Below the pieces are notes generated by a model. It was given only the letters and a program-made list of their open reading frames with translations, searched no databases and was not told the origin of the DNA. From assembly GCF_000524195.1 (NCBI RefSeq), contig NW_020170405.1, forward strand, positions 538,970 through 602,969: 64,000 bases of DNA. The letters are read 5' to 3'. Each line of letters opens with the position of its first letter. Positions within the stretch are counted from its first letter, which is position 1. Shown here piece after piece: positions 26,079 through 38,187 of the stretch. The stretch comes from Echinococcus granulosus. Its lineage: Eukaryota > Platyhelminthes > Cestoda > Cyclophyllidea > Taeniidae. Position numbers and translations under genes: made by a program.

Positions 26079-28804
26079 AATGCCACACTCAAGTCGTAAC
26101 GAGTTTTTGATATCCCTGACATGTTGGCACTGCGTGCCAACCCATATTTCAGAAAACCACTGCTTTTACCACTTAAAGAAGACATTGGATGCTTATCTCA
26201 GCTTCAAACAATGGATTTTACTATTAGCCAATAGATGAAGACAATTCACATTTGGAAGAATTATCCTACAAAATGGTGCAATTAAATAATTAGAATAGAA
26301 AGTGGTTGCGTAATCCCAAAGTCCAAAAAACCACCATTTAGGTGTTTGTCATTATTCCAAATACCATACATTATTGTTGTAAGTTGTACAGAACAAGATG
26401 GTGCAGTAATTATCTGAGATCTCATGCACCCGTTTTCTCTCTGACAGTCAGCGTTGCCGTTTCTTACTTTGGAAAGATTTGATAATTATTCCACTCTACA
26501 CATTCATAACATTAGTAGCGTTTTCCTTTTAAACTTCGATTTCATGGTCGGTTGTTCATGACACGACTTTGTACGCTTTGATACGGTGGTATGGAACCAT
26601 TTCAACATCAAAGATGTTTGTCGGGTTCAACAAGTAGTAGAAATTTCCTATTTTCAAATGATGCAATGCTTAGAATGATAGCTTGTAACATATAATGAAG
26701 TTATTGCATTTGTTTGTGTGCAGGATTTTGTGCTTAAGTAATAACTGTAAGTCAGCTTCTTACTAATAAAGCTAACTGTATGTCTGGCTTCTCTGTTGAC
26801 GCTTACGTATGTTATTCTCACTCCCTTAAACGCCTTATTTATTCGCAAAAGTAACACTGCTTCAGCACGTAAAAATAACCACGCTCTGTTCATAGTTTTC
26901 TTTGATCCCTACCGCAATAAGCCGTACCAAGTTTTCTTGCCTCCTTTATTTATGTTGATCGCTGTCGGAAGAAACAAAATTGGATGCTGTGTTATAGTTT
27001 CATGAGTTTATTTGTAAAACCTTAGTAAGTAGATGCAAATCATTAGTATTTTATCAGGTATGAACATAGTTTTTGATGTTCTTATAAAGAATTTCTTGGT
27101 CAAAACATAGTTGAAGATTATGCATTCGCAGAGAAAATGGCCTACCGTCGGAATTACTGGTTTCTGACTATCCTGTATTGCAAGAGTAGGATACAAGTCA
27201 AACTTGGACCTTGGGGTGGTGCTAAAATGTCTATATATTGCTTCATAAAAATTCCATGAGATTGCCAATCTTGTGGAAGTCAAAAACAAAATGTCAAAAT
27301 ATCCTTAGAAGTATTTTAGCACCAAGTTCACAGGCATCCTTTGCGAAGTCTCCTCTTTATCTCGACGCTATTTCGAAAAGTCATGGATAAGGTTTCACTA
27401 CGACTATGCGTAGAAATATTTTCATCCACGAGAATATTCTACTCAATCTATTTAATCCACCAGCCAAAATCCACGCAAATTAAACACACGGTCAATGAAC
27501 AACGCATTTCATTTACATTGAGCTCTCGAAAGATTGAGATTGGAAAGCAGAAGCTCATAAATATACAGAAGTTATTGCTAAATCATTAGGGCACATTTTC
27601 CACATTCAAGTAACGAATATTTGATGGCAAATTTCCTGTTATCGTTTAAAGGGGTCTAAAAAACTCCCCTCCTGGGAAGTGAGAGAGAGCGCCGTGTTTT
27701 TGAAGATTATCAATTAGAGGTTCTTAAAAACCGTGATTTATTTATGCTGGAGGATGGTAGTGGAAGTCCCTTTTGTCTCAACATTTAACTGAGGATATTT
27801 AACTCTCCAAGTTTTTAAACTTCTGTGAATATTTTATGACTAATTGCATTCTTTTCCGGTTCTCGCACTAAACATTGAACTCATATACTATTGATAGGTT
27901 TTGTAACGCCAAACAGATCTAAATAAGCAGAGAACAAATTGTAGCATGCTGCGCCACATTTTACGTTGCGTGGATGAATCGAGTACACTGGCATAGAGCT
28001 TAAATGAGAATTTTTTATCCGCCGAGTGACTTCGACTGAAACCCGCTCGACTTCATTGCAAAGACAAATAACACTTTTGAGGTGCTCTTTGTCCATTTTA
28101 GCAGCTTTTTAGAGTCTAAATCGATAGCTATAGACGAAATGAGATACGTCAGTTGGTAAAATGCTTTGAGGTATAAGGCTGACGCTTTAGTGATGATAGC
28201 AGCTTTTCGGGTATTTGTCCCTAGCGGTTTAAAAAAATCGGACAAGGGCACACCCCATTAGTTTTAAATGGGGATCTTATGAATTTCATCACCTTGTTTC
28301 CAGATTAAGGCGGTAAAGGAAAGAGTATAGGCTACATCTTTGTGAGACTAAATTAAAACACATATTTTTACAAATGTCTGCCTTTAAAATTATCTGTCTT
28401 AGTGGTTCAAGATCAGAAGGCAAAGATAAAAATGTTTAAAGGGGGAAACTTTGACTTCAGCTTAAATTTAATGGGAATGTTTGTTTAGTTCAGAATGTGT
28501 TTAGTTTATAAATAAAACGAATGAGGTTCTTTGGGCAGATGGTCAGCCTTTCTGTTAAAGTGAGGTGGGAAATTTTTGGCTCCTCCGAAAGCTCCACAGC
28601 CTAAGTCATTAGGTTTATTCCTTTGACAATAAAGTGGTTATACATAAACAGACTTAGAGATAAGATAATACCTACTTCTCCCTTCTCTGTATGAAAAGTC
28701 GCATTTGCTAAGCTGAATGAAAAGATGATCTTTTCAATGAAAGAATTAAAATCTCCAATATTTACACATTAGTGAGTTAAATTGTTGAAATACCCTTAAA
28801 CTTA
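26079..28804. other. Intergenic stretch, nothing recognised
   Basis: AT-rich DNA with short random-looking frames. No splice-bounded exon, LTR copy or RNA gene was seen. Confidence 0.4.
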
Positions 28805-29006
28805 TAGCAATAATACTTCTATTGTTTGTTAAACTTTACTTGTGGTTGCGCCGGCACTAAAGGTCACTGTCGTTGTACTTCCTCCCAGCGGCATGGCGAC
28901 CGAGCCTTACTGGTGGCCCCGCGGCTTCTCTACACGTCGGCAATGCATATTCTGCCTGTGTAGGTTAGTTTTTCTTTCATTTAGAGGAAAGCTTTTAGGC
29001 GATGCA
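28805..29006 (-). repeat. Solo LTR of the TRIM family
   Basis: On the minus strand it contains GGCAGAATATGCATTGCCGA, TCGCCATGCCGC and AGTTTAACAAACAAT. It has a conserved middle and degenerate ends. Confidence 0.6.
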
Positions 29007-30081
29007 AAGCTAATGCGTTTGAATAATAAATTATCTGTGTTAACCGAGACCGCTTCTCACGCACCTTAAGTTGCCAACATACTTTTTTGCATCTTTTATT
29101 TAAAACCTATGCTAACTGCATAGCTTGAATTGTTATTTGTGCGGTTAAATTTTAGCATGCAGTAGTCTTTGTAGCTCAGGTTACTGTGCATACATCCCGA
29201 TACACAAAGCTTCATCAAAGTGTCGTCTGCTCCTCTGGTGAAAAGTTCTGTGTGTTGGAAAATTACCGATGCAAGCTTTTATTTGCGGGAGCAATGTGTT
29301 AGGTACTGATGAAACATATGTATCTTCAAAAAATTAGGCGAGCAACTGATCTGCGAACGGCTACGCACTGTACGTCAAAAAGTAGGCAGTCCTTTTTTCT
29401 ACCTGTCTTTGATCAACGTGCGCTCCAAAACATCCGGCGTTCGTATTTTCACAGATTCACTTCTAACCCTAAAACATCGCCAGAAATGCCAGTAAATTCC
29501 ACTTTTGTTGAATGTCACAACTATGTGTTCTCGTAGGATTCATTACCCATCATTTTTTACTCATAGGAAAGTGGAAAATTGGAACAGTGATTACTTTATG
29601 GGTTTTTGAGCAAAACTTTTGTTGATCACGAGGATCGGCCACTTAATCATTAACACCCTGAACTCAAAATTCCTTTCTGGTTTTAACATTAGTTAAACTT
29701 CTTTCCTATTCATTAAAAATCATCGCAAAAGATCATGGCATTTATAGTGCAAGTTCCTTAAGTTGTAATCTACGTACAACAGCTTGCTTTTTAGTCAATG
29801 ACCACATTGTGGTTCAAATTTCCCCAGTTTTGGAGATACTTGTCAGAAACTGAGAGCAACATAGACAAACTGGCAGCTTGAGTTACAATGACATTATAAA
29901 ATCCACTCGAATTTTCTGTTGAATGCATCAACCCGTCACCATTAAAAATTTTCCTTTGCATTGAAGACTTCCAAGTTCCCAGTTCTCCCTAAATATTGCA
30001 GTGGTACAAGTGGCGATATAAGCTCACATAATATGAGAAATTTTTGTGCATGAGTCAGCAAAAGTAACTTTGACCCATGAA

Positions 30082-31172
30082 TGCATCATTATGCATTGAC
30101 TCGGGTCTTCCCTGAAGTCGAAAGAATCCATCATACTCAGACAGAACATGAAATGCCGACGTTTTGAAGGACTGNNNNNNNNNNNNNNNNNNNNNNNNNN
30201 NNNNNNNNNNNNNNNNNNNNNNNNNNNNNNNNNNNNNNNNNNNNNNNNNNNNNNNNNNNNNNNNNNNNNNNNNNAAAAAATGAAGAATTAAAACAAACAG
30301 CTAAAGTACTACATAGCCCCTCTCATCTTTAAAACATCGTCCCTTGCACTACCCTTAGACATCCTCCCGCGTCAGTCCTCACAACGTAGTCGTTACCGTA
30401 AGAAAAGCACCCGCGATCCAACCTTGTCAGTCACCGAATTTGCGTGTAACAGAGATGATATCTGACTGCAAATTCGTTGATCCCTCTTGGCTACTTTACT
30501 GGATCTATGGATTCATCCCATTTGGGAGCTGTTTTGAAGGAAAAGAAAATAGGCTAGCCATCTTGTATGCCCATCATCAGTCGTCATAAAAATGGTCTAA
30601 AAGCAGGGTCATTTACCGAAGGACAATGCTCAAAGTAGTATCGTGGGGATGAAGCTTTGCGTCTGTTCCTCCTTGTTGCTTTGTCTTCACATCAGTGCTG
30701 CTCAGCCACATCTCTCTGGATTCTATCCAACTAGTAGAGCGGTAGAGGAGGTATCGCAACAGATACTGTGTGCGGTTCCGTAACGAATATTTCCACATGG
30801 TATAGGGGTAGTGTCGCTTTATCTGTTAGTAGCAATCCTGCAAAATTCGGGGATTAGGTAGTTGTTAGAGTTCGTCACAGGTGTACCCACCTGCAGTACA
30901 TGCCCTTCTTCCGTCACGTTGAGGTATAGTATGGTGTAAAAGAAGGCGGGTAGTCGTGCTTTAAAGTCGGATTCGGTTTCCCCTGCTCCAAGACCTCCTT
31001 GAGGATGAAAGAAGTCACATTGCGGGGCGAAATATGCATTGCCAACGTACCGAGGAACTGGGAAGCTGATAATATGACCCCAAGCCCTGTTACTCAGTGA
31101 AAATGTAAAGATGAAGCCATAGGTGCCCTTGAAATTAAAACGAAGAGTTAAACAAATGGCCAAAGTTTTATA
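30082..31172 (+). mobile_element. TRIM-like LTR element, near full length (copy 2, contains gap)
   Basis: Left LTR 30082-30313 is interrupted by the 100-N gap at 30175-30274; right LTR is 30984-31172. The internal region resembles copy 1: CTAGTAGAGCGGTAGAGGAG against GTTAGTAGAGAGATGGAGG, and GGGGTAGTGTCGCTTTATC against GTGGTAGCGTCGCTTTAGT. It has no coding capacity. The true length is unknown because of the gap. Confidence 0.68.
30175..30274. other. Assembly gap of 100 N inside an LTR
   Basis: Exactly 100 undefined bases inside the left LTR of TRIM copy 2, where a repeat would be expected to break assembly. Confidence 0.98.
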
Positions 31173-32059
31173 GTTATATATGTACAAAATTTATGCAATT
31201 ATTAGGTTGTTGCCTAGGTATGTATTCTGAATGGATGCTTTTATTAGTCTGCCATATGTCCTAGACTAGAGTACGTGTTACAGCAAAAATGGAGGTTTCA
31301 GTCACAAAATAAGTAGTACACAAACAGAATTGATCATGTTATCAATGGTTACAAATCTGGAAACACAACCTTCAAAGTACAAAATATTAGATAGTTAAAT
31401 AACCACGCAACCATACGCCAAACAAATTTCATAACGCTTGAAAATACCTTACCGATCCGGGCAAACGGATTTCCTTCTTTCAGTGTCATATCGTCTACCA
31501 TGTTAATTCTAAATAATCTGCTAAATGTTCTGCTATGTAGACTTACTACTTTTGTGACCTAAAAAATTAACGAGCACAAAATCTTTCCAAATTATTATTG
31601 GTGTAATTTCGCTTTCTTTTCTACTAAGCGAGAAATTCTCTGGTCTATCTCCAACTGGACTAAAGGCCTTAGGGTAAATGGTGGAATTGCACTGGAGGCG
31701 AATAAAGTTGATGACACTCTCATTGCAGATGTTGACAAATGCCTTTCTGAACTTTACTATTATGCTTCAAGCACCTATAAAAAGCGCCTTTAAATGCATT
31801 GCTTCTCACTTCATTTTTAACTTTAATTGAGTCTGCATTGAAAAAAAAGGACAACGCGCTTTTACCATTTCTCGACTTTACCGAATGACAAAGTCACTTA
31901 GTTAGCCTTATCAAATTTACTCAAGTAGTAATTGGTAAATATAATCAGTGGTTATTAGGAGTTTTGACTTTTCCTCTCTAATATATCATTTAGTGCTGTT
32001 TCAGATGCAAATAAATGAACAAAATAGTAAAAAATACTGAAAGTGTCATACCATATCCC

Positions 32060-32237
32060 GTAATGTTAACTGTGGTGCATTACCCCGAAGACAACAGAAG
32101 ACATAATGCTAGGGCAGAATATGCATTACCGAGGGCTACCGGCATGGCCTGTAGACCAGACCGCCCGGCGAAGGTACAATGGCGGAGCCATAAGTGACCC
32201 ATTACCAAAACCGAGAGTTAAATAAACAAAACATTGC
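32060..32237 (+). repeat. Solo LTR of the TRIM family
   Basis: Contains AGAAGACATAATGCTAGGGC, AGAATATGCATTACCGAGGG, GGCGAAGGTACAATGGCGG and GAGAGTTAAATAAACAAA. It ends ATTGCA. Of all copies its middle and 3' half look closest to the consensus. The AATAAA in it could act as a poly(A) signal. Confidence 0.68.
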
Positions 32238-32773
32238 ATTAGTGGTTTTACAAATCAATTGAAGCTTCAAAATGAAGGATAATAAAATTCACATACTTGT
32301 GTACGACGAGGAACGCCAATCGTTTCTCAAAGCCCTCATTGCAATATTCCTATTTGAAGAAATCTTTTTGCCAGAGTTGGGAGAAGAAAACACAAATTAT
32401 GGTGTAAAAATCTGTGAAGTATTCGTTTGATTTTGCACATTTTCATAGGCACCCACCACTCAGTAGCCCTAGGGAAATATAAACATCTCGGAAATGTACT
32501 GTCTAAATAGTAAAATCACAGTGTTGAAAAGGCTCCTCTCCCCAATTCTAATGCTCAAATATGTATGCTTATTGTAGAAATTCAAGGAAGAATCACGGTA
32601 TACTATATTTAGACACATTTTTAAAGAGATTCCTTGTGAATTTATGGTTTACACCAAACTCGTGGCAAGTTGACAAATGAACTTTGACGCGACACTTTAA
32701 GGTGAACCATCCAACACTCTCGGAGACCTTCGATTTCTATATTGGAATGAATAGTTTACTAATTTGTCTGTCC

Positions 32774-32783
32774 GGGGGGGGGG
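32774..32783 (+). repeat. Run of ten G
   Basis: A homopolymer in otherwise AT-rich DNA. Its exact length is prone to sequencing error. Confidence 0.85.
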
Positions 32784-33048
32784 TTGGAGTACAATGAAGC
32801 TGTGCGATGTCCATAGGTATGCTTGCAACCACGATGAAAAGCGAATTTTAAGACTTGGCATAAACATTGTCAATCTCTGCAAAACTCCCCCTTATTCTTC
32901 CTCTTCTCTCTAGGTGAATCATCACCTCTCCCCTTCAATCCTATTGCCATCGCCTTAAAAGCAGCATAAATTTTACGCAACTTAAAAAATCTGTTATTAA
33001 AATTCCCTGATTATTTTTTTGTTGATGAGCTATTAAATAAGATAGTAT

Positions 33049-33108
33049 AATTCGGGTTGACTATGTGACATGAGGAATAACTGAGCACTTAAATTATCAA
33101 CCCGAATT
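33049..33108. repeat. Perfect 12-bp inverted repeat with 36-bp spacer
   Basis: AATTCGGGTTGA at 33049-33060 and its reverse complement at 33097-33108. Confidence 0.8.
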
Positions 33109-34005
33109 TTTATTTACTGGGTGTATAAACAACAGCCTTAAGCTTTAGAATTAAGATTTTATGGACCAAATCATTTGACTCATTCAGCAATGCGTCAAAT
33201 CCTTCTTATACCTGCCATGATGAATTTCTATACTAATTTTCCTAATAACATATTTAAGACTCAACTAAATCTTACGACTTTGGTTGACCAAATCAGTAGC
33301 CAGGAGTTGGAAAGAACAATAAGAGCTAAAATAGAATAGAAGTTTGTGTTCTACAGTAATAGGAAACTTATAAAACCGTATTGTCAAGATCACAAGTGTC
33401 AACGCTATCAGAATGCATGGGTCATAGCTGAGCCGAATCTCACCCCCCGTGTAATGGCACAGCTACTGCTTCTACCCTACCACCTAACACTGCCTAGCTG
33501 CAAAGCGCCTGCGATGTGCATCTAAATAACAACCAGAGAATGGGCGACAAAGTCGAAGCGGGGTGCCTTTTTTCGATGAACTAGTAGAACCAACTAATGT
33601 TGACGCTGTCATTCGCGGTCTAGGAGAAGTACTACATTTACAGATTTGCGGAAGGGCAGTCTAAATAAATGATTCCTCGCATTCATAATTGGATTAGCAG
33701 TTTACAATGTGCAAGAAATTATCAGACTTTGAAAGTAATTTAAATAGGTATTTTTTAAAAAATTTTGCGAATTGAACTAAACCAGTAGGGTTGGTAAAAT
33801 GCTGCGCTTGACAGCATGCCATGTTCATTGTTCTTCAACTAAGAAGACAGGATTTTGATGTGGGGACAAAGCCTTATAAAAACATATCACTAATGTGTCT
33901 AGCCACAACCCATTCAAACTTCGCCTTGTTTGTTCTGCTAAAAATATGCCCCAGATATCCTCTGACGACGGCGGCAAACGAAGCATAGTTTGATAGCACG
34001 CTCAT

Positions 34006-36512
34006 ATGGTTGATTATTACTGTTATGTTCCATCTTCATTCATTTCAACATTTGGGTTTTTGACTCTGTGCGAGAAAAGAGATGGCATTAAATTTATTTC
34101 AATCTCCACTACCAGTTTCCGTGGCTCATCTAAAAAAAATTGCGATTTGGCAAGCGCTGTCATGCCTTTGATACGTCAGCTTAAAGCAATTCATGAACTT
34201 GTATGCTTACATGGATTTTGGTAATTTTAAGGTAGTGTTTGGTGTTAAATAAAATTTATAAAAGGCGAAGGTAAGTTCTTGTGTGGGTAAACAAAGAAAA
34301 GGTATAATCTCCACTTTCCTTCTGTATTGTGTGATTTGGAAAATTAAAGTGTAGAGGCAAAAGATACCCATAACTATGTATCATTTATTCTATTTTTGTC
34401 CATTTGCAGTCATTTGATCTAGAAGGTGATTACGCCCTTAAAAAATTCCTTAATCTTCTCAATCCCAAAAATTTTAGAGTTAGAATATCGGAAGAGAAAA
34501 CAGCAAAACATAAAAATAACCAAATAAGTGGACCAACCTTAGCTTATTTACTCCGAGGTGAGTCAAACATTCAAAGTGTCTAAATTTATTTATAGGGGCA
34601 CTATTTTAGTCGCAGGCTTTTGATAGCTCTATTTTGTTGATGGCGAACAAATAACGAATATAAACGCCGTATTTGTGGTCTTTGAGATATGCTGTACCAC
34701 CCTGAGACTGCCCTAGATAAGAAAGAAGACGCTATGCTTTGGCAGAATGTATACATTCTACTAGCACGGCTCAGAGACTAGCCCACTTAGCGAAGGTACA
34801 ATGGCGGAGCTCCTAAGTGGTCCGTTATCAAAATCGAAAGTTAAACAAACAATTAAATCATCATAACATCCTAGTTCTTTACTTCTTTTGGCTCATCATT
34901 ACGTATTCAGAATGCGGAATTGAGACAAAGTCTATTCGATTCTTGGCTTGAAGCTTTAATGCATAATAGATATGACATTCTGTATCGGTAGGATTACCTC
35001 TTTGGCAATGCATAAGCCTACTATTACCTGCTAGAGTATTTGTTTAAAGCTCTAAAAATATACTCCAAGCAATTTTTGGGCAGCAGTATAAGTAAATACC
35101 ATTGTTTCCTGTGCCTTTAAATAATCATTATATACTTCACTGTGCATTGTCACTTAAGTGAAGTGTCTTCACGCATGATAAATGCCTGATTTTATACCTG
35201 ATTGTGGCAGTACTAAGCTGTAGACAAGACGCTCTTTTGTGTCTTTCAGTAAAAATATGCCTGGTCACGATATAAAGCCTGTCACAGATGAACACATGAA
35301 CAGGTTGATCTGGGCACTGACAAGAAACATCAATAATGAAATGTGCTTGCAGGATGACAGTTCGTGGGGATGAATTGTCCGCATCTTCATTTGCACGGAA
35401 GTTCGCCTTGTCATGAGTGGGAGGCGAAGCTGCCTTTGCGCTAGCTTCTTACGGAACAGTTTTTTACCCATTTCCCCACTTTGTCAACTTTGCGTCCACA
35501 CATCAGTTGTGAAAGTGCAAGCCATTAGTAGAATGCACTTGTACGCATCCGCGGGTCAAGAAGGATGTTGGATTTCTTTTTCCTCACCCATAAGCGCAAG
35601 TTTTAGCCATTTAAAAATCCTCTAATGTTTTGATTTTTGCACCTGGATGGATCCGTGTTTGAAAGAAGTAACTTTGCCTAATTAAAAGTGGTCCTAACAA
35701 AACATTTCAAAACCAGCAATTAAAGAATAAGAAGATGTTTCCACTCCAAGGCATGATTAATGTACGAAAGTTTTTTTCCTAATTTTTGAGTGATTCTTTA
35801 TATTTGCAAGTCAGCATGCACTTGAACATTAAGATGCTTTCAGCAGGAAACAAAACCGCTGTGTTCTCGGTTATAGTGCTCACAGTTGCCAGAGGAGACT
35901 GATGGTGGCATGCTAAATATCTGAACCTCAAAGCAGGCTTCTGTCTTGTTTTTCAATTGATGTCTGTCAAAAATTGTCATTACCTAACTGACCCTTTACT
36001 TTTCAACTTCTTATAACTTTTCACTTTTAGGTCTAAGTGAATCCCTTTGTGATTATGAGGGTCGATGTCAAGGTCTTTGATTTGCCCACCCATGTGAGAT
36101 CTTTTTATCGAGGTTATAACACCGTATTTTTCAGAATAAGCGAATTAAATCCTTCCCAACATTCCAGATCTTAATCTCTAACTTTATTTTTTCAAAAGAT
36201 CTGCATGTATTAATTTAATTAATCCCACAATAGTGGGTGGTGCAAAGGCACGAAGGGGTGATCCAGCTGGGAATTGCAATTACAAATGTTTTCAGTAAAA
36301 CAGAATTGTTTGATGCTTTGCTTCCTACTTCGGCTTCCCTGTGGAAAGGAGAAGTTAAAAAATTCTTCACTAATAATTAAATTAAAGTGTCTGTCCATTC
36401 TGCTTCAGCGGCCGGGTTACTGTTCGTCGAAAACTGTACACCTGTGGGAGTGGCAGGCTATTTACCTGAGACTTATTTTCATCGCCACTTGAAATCCCCT
36501 CCAATTTTTTAG
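34006..36512 (+). CDS. Unrecognised three-exon gene model, about 148 aa
   Basis: I cannot name the product. Exons: up to 34200 (ATG at 34006 is the most upstream in-frame choice; donor CTT|GTATGC), 34410-34557 and 36409-36512 (stop TAG). The middle exon has an excellent acceptor (TTTTTGTCCATTTGCAG) and donor (CGAG|GTGAGT), and a single open frame of 49 codons rich in charged residues (SFDLEGDYALKKFLNLLNPK...). It leaves one base, which joins the two leading bases of the last exon after a strong CTGTCCATTCTGCTTCAG acceptor. The last exon ends ...YFHRHLKSPPIF. A solo LTR (34690-34865) lies in the 1.85 kb second intron. The first exon and start are the weakest part, and further upstream exons may exist. 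Confidence 0.42.
34410..34557 (+). CDS. Middle exon of the 34-36.5 kb gene
   Basis: 148 bases. Only the phase-0 frame is free of stops; the other two stop within a few codons. It has strong splice signals on both sides and a hydrophilic, Lys/Asn/Leu-rich translation. This is the single most exon-like unassigned segment in the first 37 kb. Confidence 0.5.
34690..34865 (+). repeat. Solo LTR of the TRIM family
   Basis: Shares AAGAAAGAAGACGCTATGC, GCGAAGGTACAATGGCGGAG and GAAAGTTAAACAAACAAT. It lies in the second intron of the proposed 34-36.5 kb gene, in the same orientation. Confidence 0.66.
36409..36512 (+). CDS. Last exon of the 34-36.5 kb gene
   Basis: The pyrimidine-rich acceptor ending TGCTTCAG is followed by CG and 33 codons before TAG. 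The frame selected by the upstream exon reads AGLLFVENCTPVGVAGYLPE and onward, a plausible mixed hydrophobic segment. The other frames stop after 18 and 27 codons. Confidence 0.42.
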
Positions 36513-37310
36513 AGCTGGGAGTAGTTAAACTCATACTTTTTCGTCGCACGAGGTGCGTTTTCGTGTATCGCTGAATTAGCTAAATATACGTATGTGGGCG
36601 ATAATATAATCTAATAGTTGAACCAACACATAATTCCATACACTTTGTCCACGAAACCTGGTTTTACAACAAATGAAGAAAATCTTGAAATCATACTAAA
36701 GATGTGCAAATCCTGCTAATGAATTTAGCCTTTGCCTTTTCTTCTCTTTTATAACATCTCAGATCAATGTTTTCTTAAAACCTATTCAGTCCAAAAAAAC
36801 ACCAGTGATTGCTTTCTAAGTTGGAAAAAGAGGAATTGCGTTGACACTAATTTTTCTGAAATGCTAACACGCTTCTACCTTTAATAATGCAAGAGTTGTA
36901 GTTCGAAATAGCCTCCATTTGGAAATAGGAATTATAGCCCCTAGACAGTCATTTTCATTTAGTAGATGTAAAATAGCCTACTGAATTTATATTAGTAGCA
37001 GAGCTGCAAAGTGAACGTAGTGGTACCAAAGGCAAATCACCCAAAATACGTCTCGTAAAACATACTCATAAACAAATAGATGGATTTGTGTAGGTACGGC
37101 AAATTGTATCCCTTTTTAAAGCTGTCTAGTACGTTCCAATAAATGGTCTAGGCTGCTTTCTGGCTTTTCGAATCAGATTAAATGGTAGTGGGGAGCATTA
37201 AGGCACGACTATGTGTTGACAATTCAGCATCACGAAATGCAAAACTGCACCTTAAGTAAGTGAATTTGTTATGACTAGTCTCGCAAAAATGATGCTACTG
37301 GTACCAGTAG

Positions 37311-37316
37311 TTTATT
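37311..37316 (-). terminator. Candidate poly(A) signal of SIX1/2
   Basis: Reads AATAAA on the minus strand, about 370 bp beyond the SIX stop codon. It is the nearest canonical hexamer that I found downstream. Confidence 0.4.
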
Positions 37317-37688
37317 TCGTAGGATCCTGAGTCACCTAGGCGATCTTAGAGGCCTTGGCCTAGGGCAAATATCTAGTACATCAAGATGGTGATTAAGCCA
37401 CAGAAGGCTGAAGAACGCGGATCATTAACTATGCAATAAAGTAAATATCTTTTACAACCATTTTTGTTTCATTTCGCAACTGTTCATGTCTAGCAGTCAC
37501 ATCTCCATAGTACTACCTAGGCAGCGTTATCTGAAGTAGAACAGCAAGCAACACAACATGGAGGCTTTTATCAGTTCTTTGTTTCGAGTGTGCACATTGT
37601 TTCTGTTTCGCATAGGCTTTAGCAAAACGAAAGGAGATTTAAAAACAGAACCGTATCACAGAACCGTGGCACAGGGCAGGCCCCTCAT

Positions 37689-38187
37689 TCACTCCGTCCA
37701 ATGCAGAACCACCTGGGGAACTTGCTGTTGCGGCAGTGGCAGTGGTATTGGCGGTGGTGGTAACACCTGTGTGTGAGGGTTGAATGTGGTCGGTGGTGTG
37801 CTGGTGTACTCGTCGCTATGACAACCCTCTGAGTAGTTCTCGAAGGACGATGTTGGATGGGAGGGTGAAGAGATCGATGGCTTCCAGTTTGGAAGTGATG
37901 CGAAGTCACCTGCTGGTTGGTAAACTGCCAAAGGTGCATTGGAATCTGTGAAGACTTGTGCGGGACTCCTGTAGACGCTGTAATCGTCGAGAAATGTGGA
38001 AGGGTGAGGCGGATAATCATTGGATGCACTCCAGGTCGTCTGCAAACCACATGTATCAAATGGCTGATAGGAGGATGTAGCAGTCAGAAAACATGACTGA
38101 CTCCTCAGTGCCGTAGTTTCGCATTTTTGCACATCTTCAGGGGCAGCTTTTGACACTGCCGACTTCCAGGCCGACGAAGAGGAGTTA
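37689..38187 (-). CDS. six1/2: SIX1/2 exon 2: low-complexity C-terminal region
   Basis: 165 codons after the split Asn codon, ending in TGA at 37691-37689. It opens with Asn-Ser-Ser-Ser-Ser, like the Asn/Ser stretch that follows the homeodomain in vertebrate SIX1/2. It is rich in Ser, Pro, Thr and Tyr and ends with a proline run ([16 protein letters not shown]) before the stop. No other domain is visible; a transactivation role is inferred from position and composition. The acceptor is ATTAATATTTCAG at 38200-38188. Assignment to SIX rests on strand, order, the lack of any other acceptor gene and exact phase agreement with exon 1, so an unseen intermediate exon cannot be excluded. Confidence 0.8.

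Noticed and set aside
32912..32970. Extremely strong 3' splice-like sequence (CTTCCTCTTCTCTCTAG) followed by 16-18 open codons
   Set aside because: Only a very short open stretch before stops in all frames, and no upstream partner exon could be assigned.
36032..36076. Possible extra exon between the second and third exons of the 34-36.5 kb model
   Set aside because: The acceptor is good and the phase would fit, but the donors (GTCTTT or GTCGAT) are poor, and the model is complete without it.
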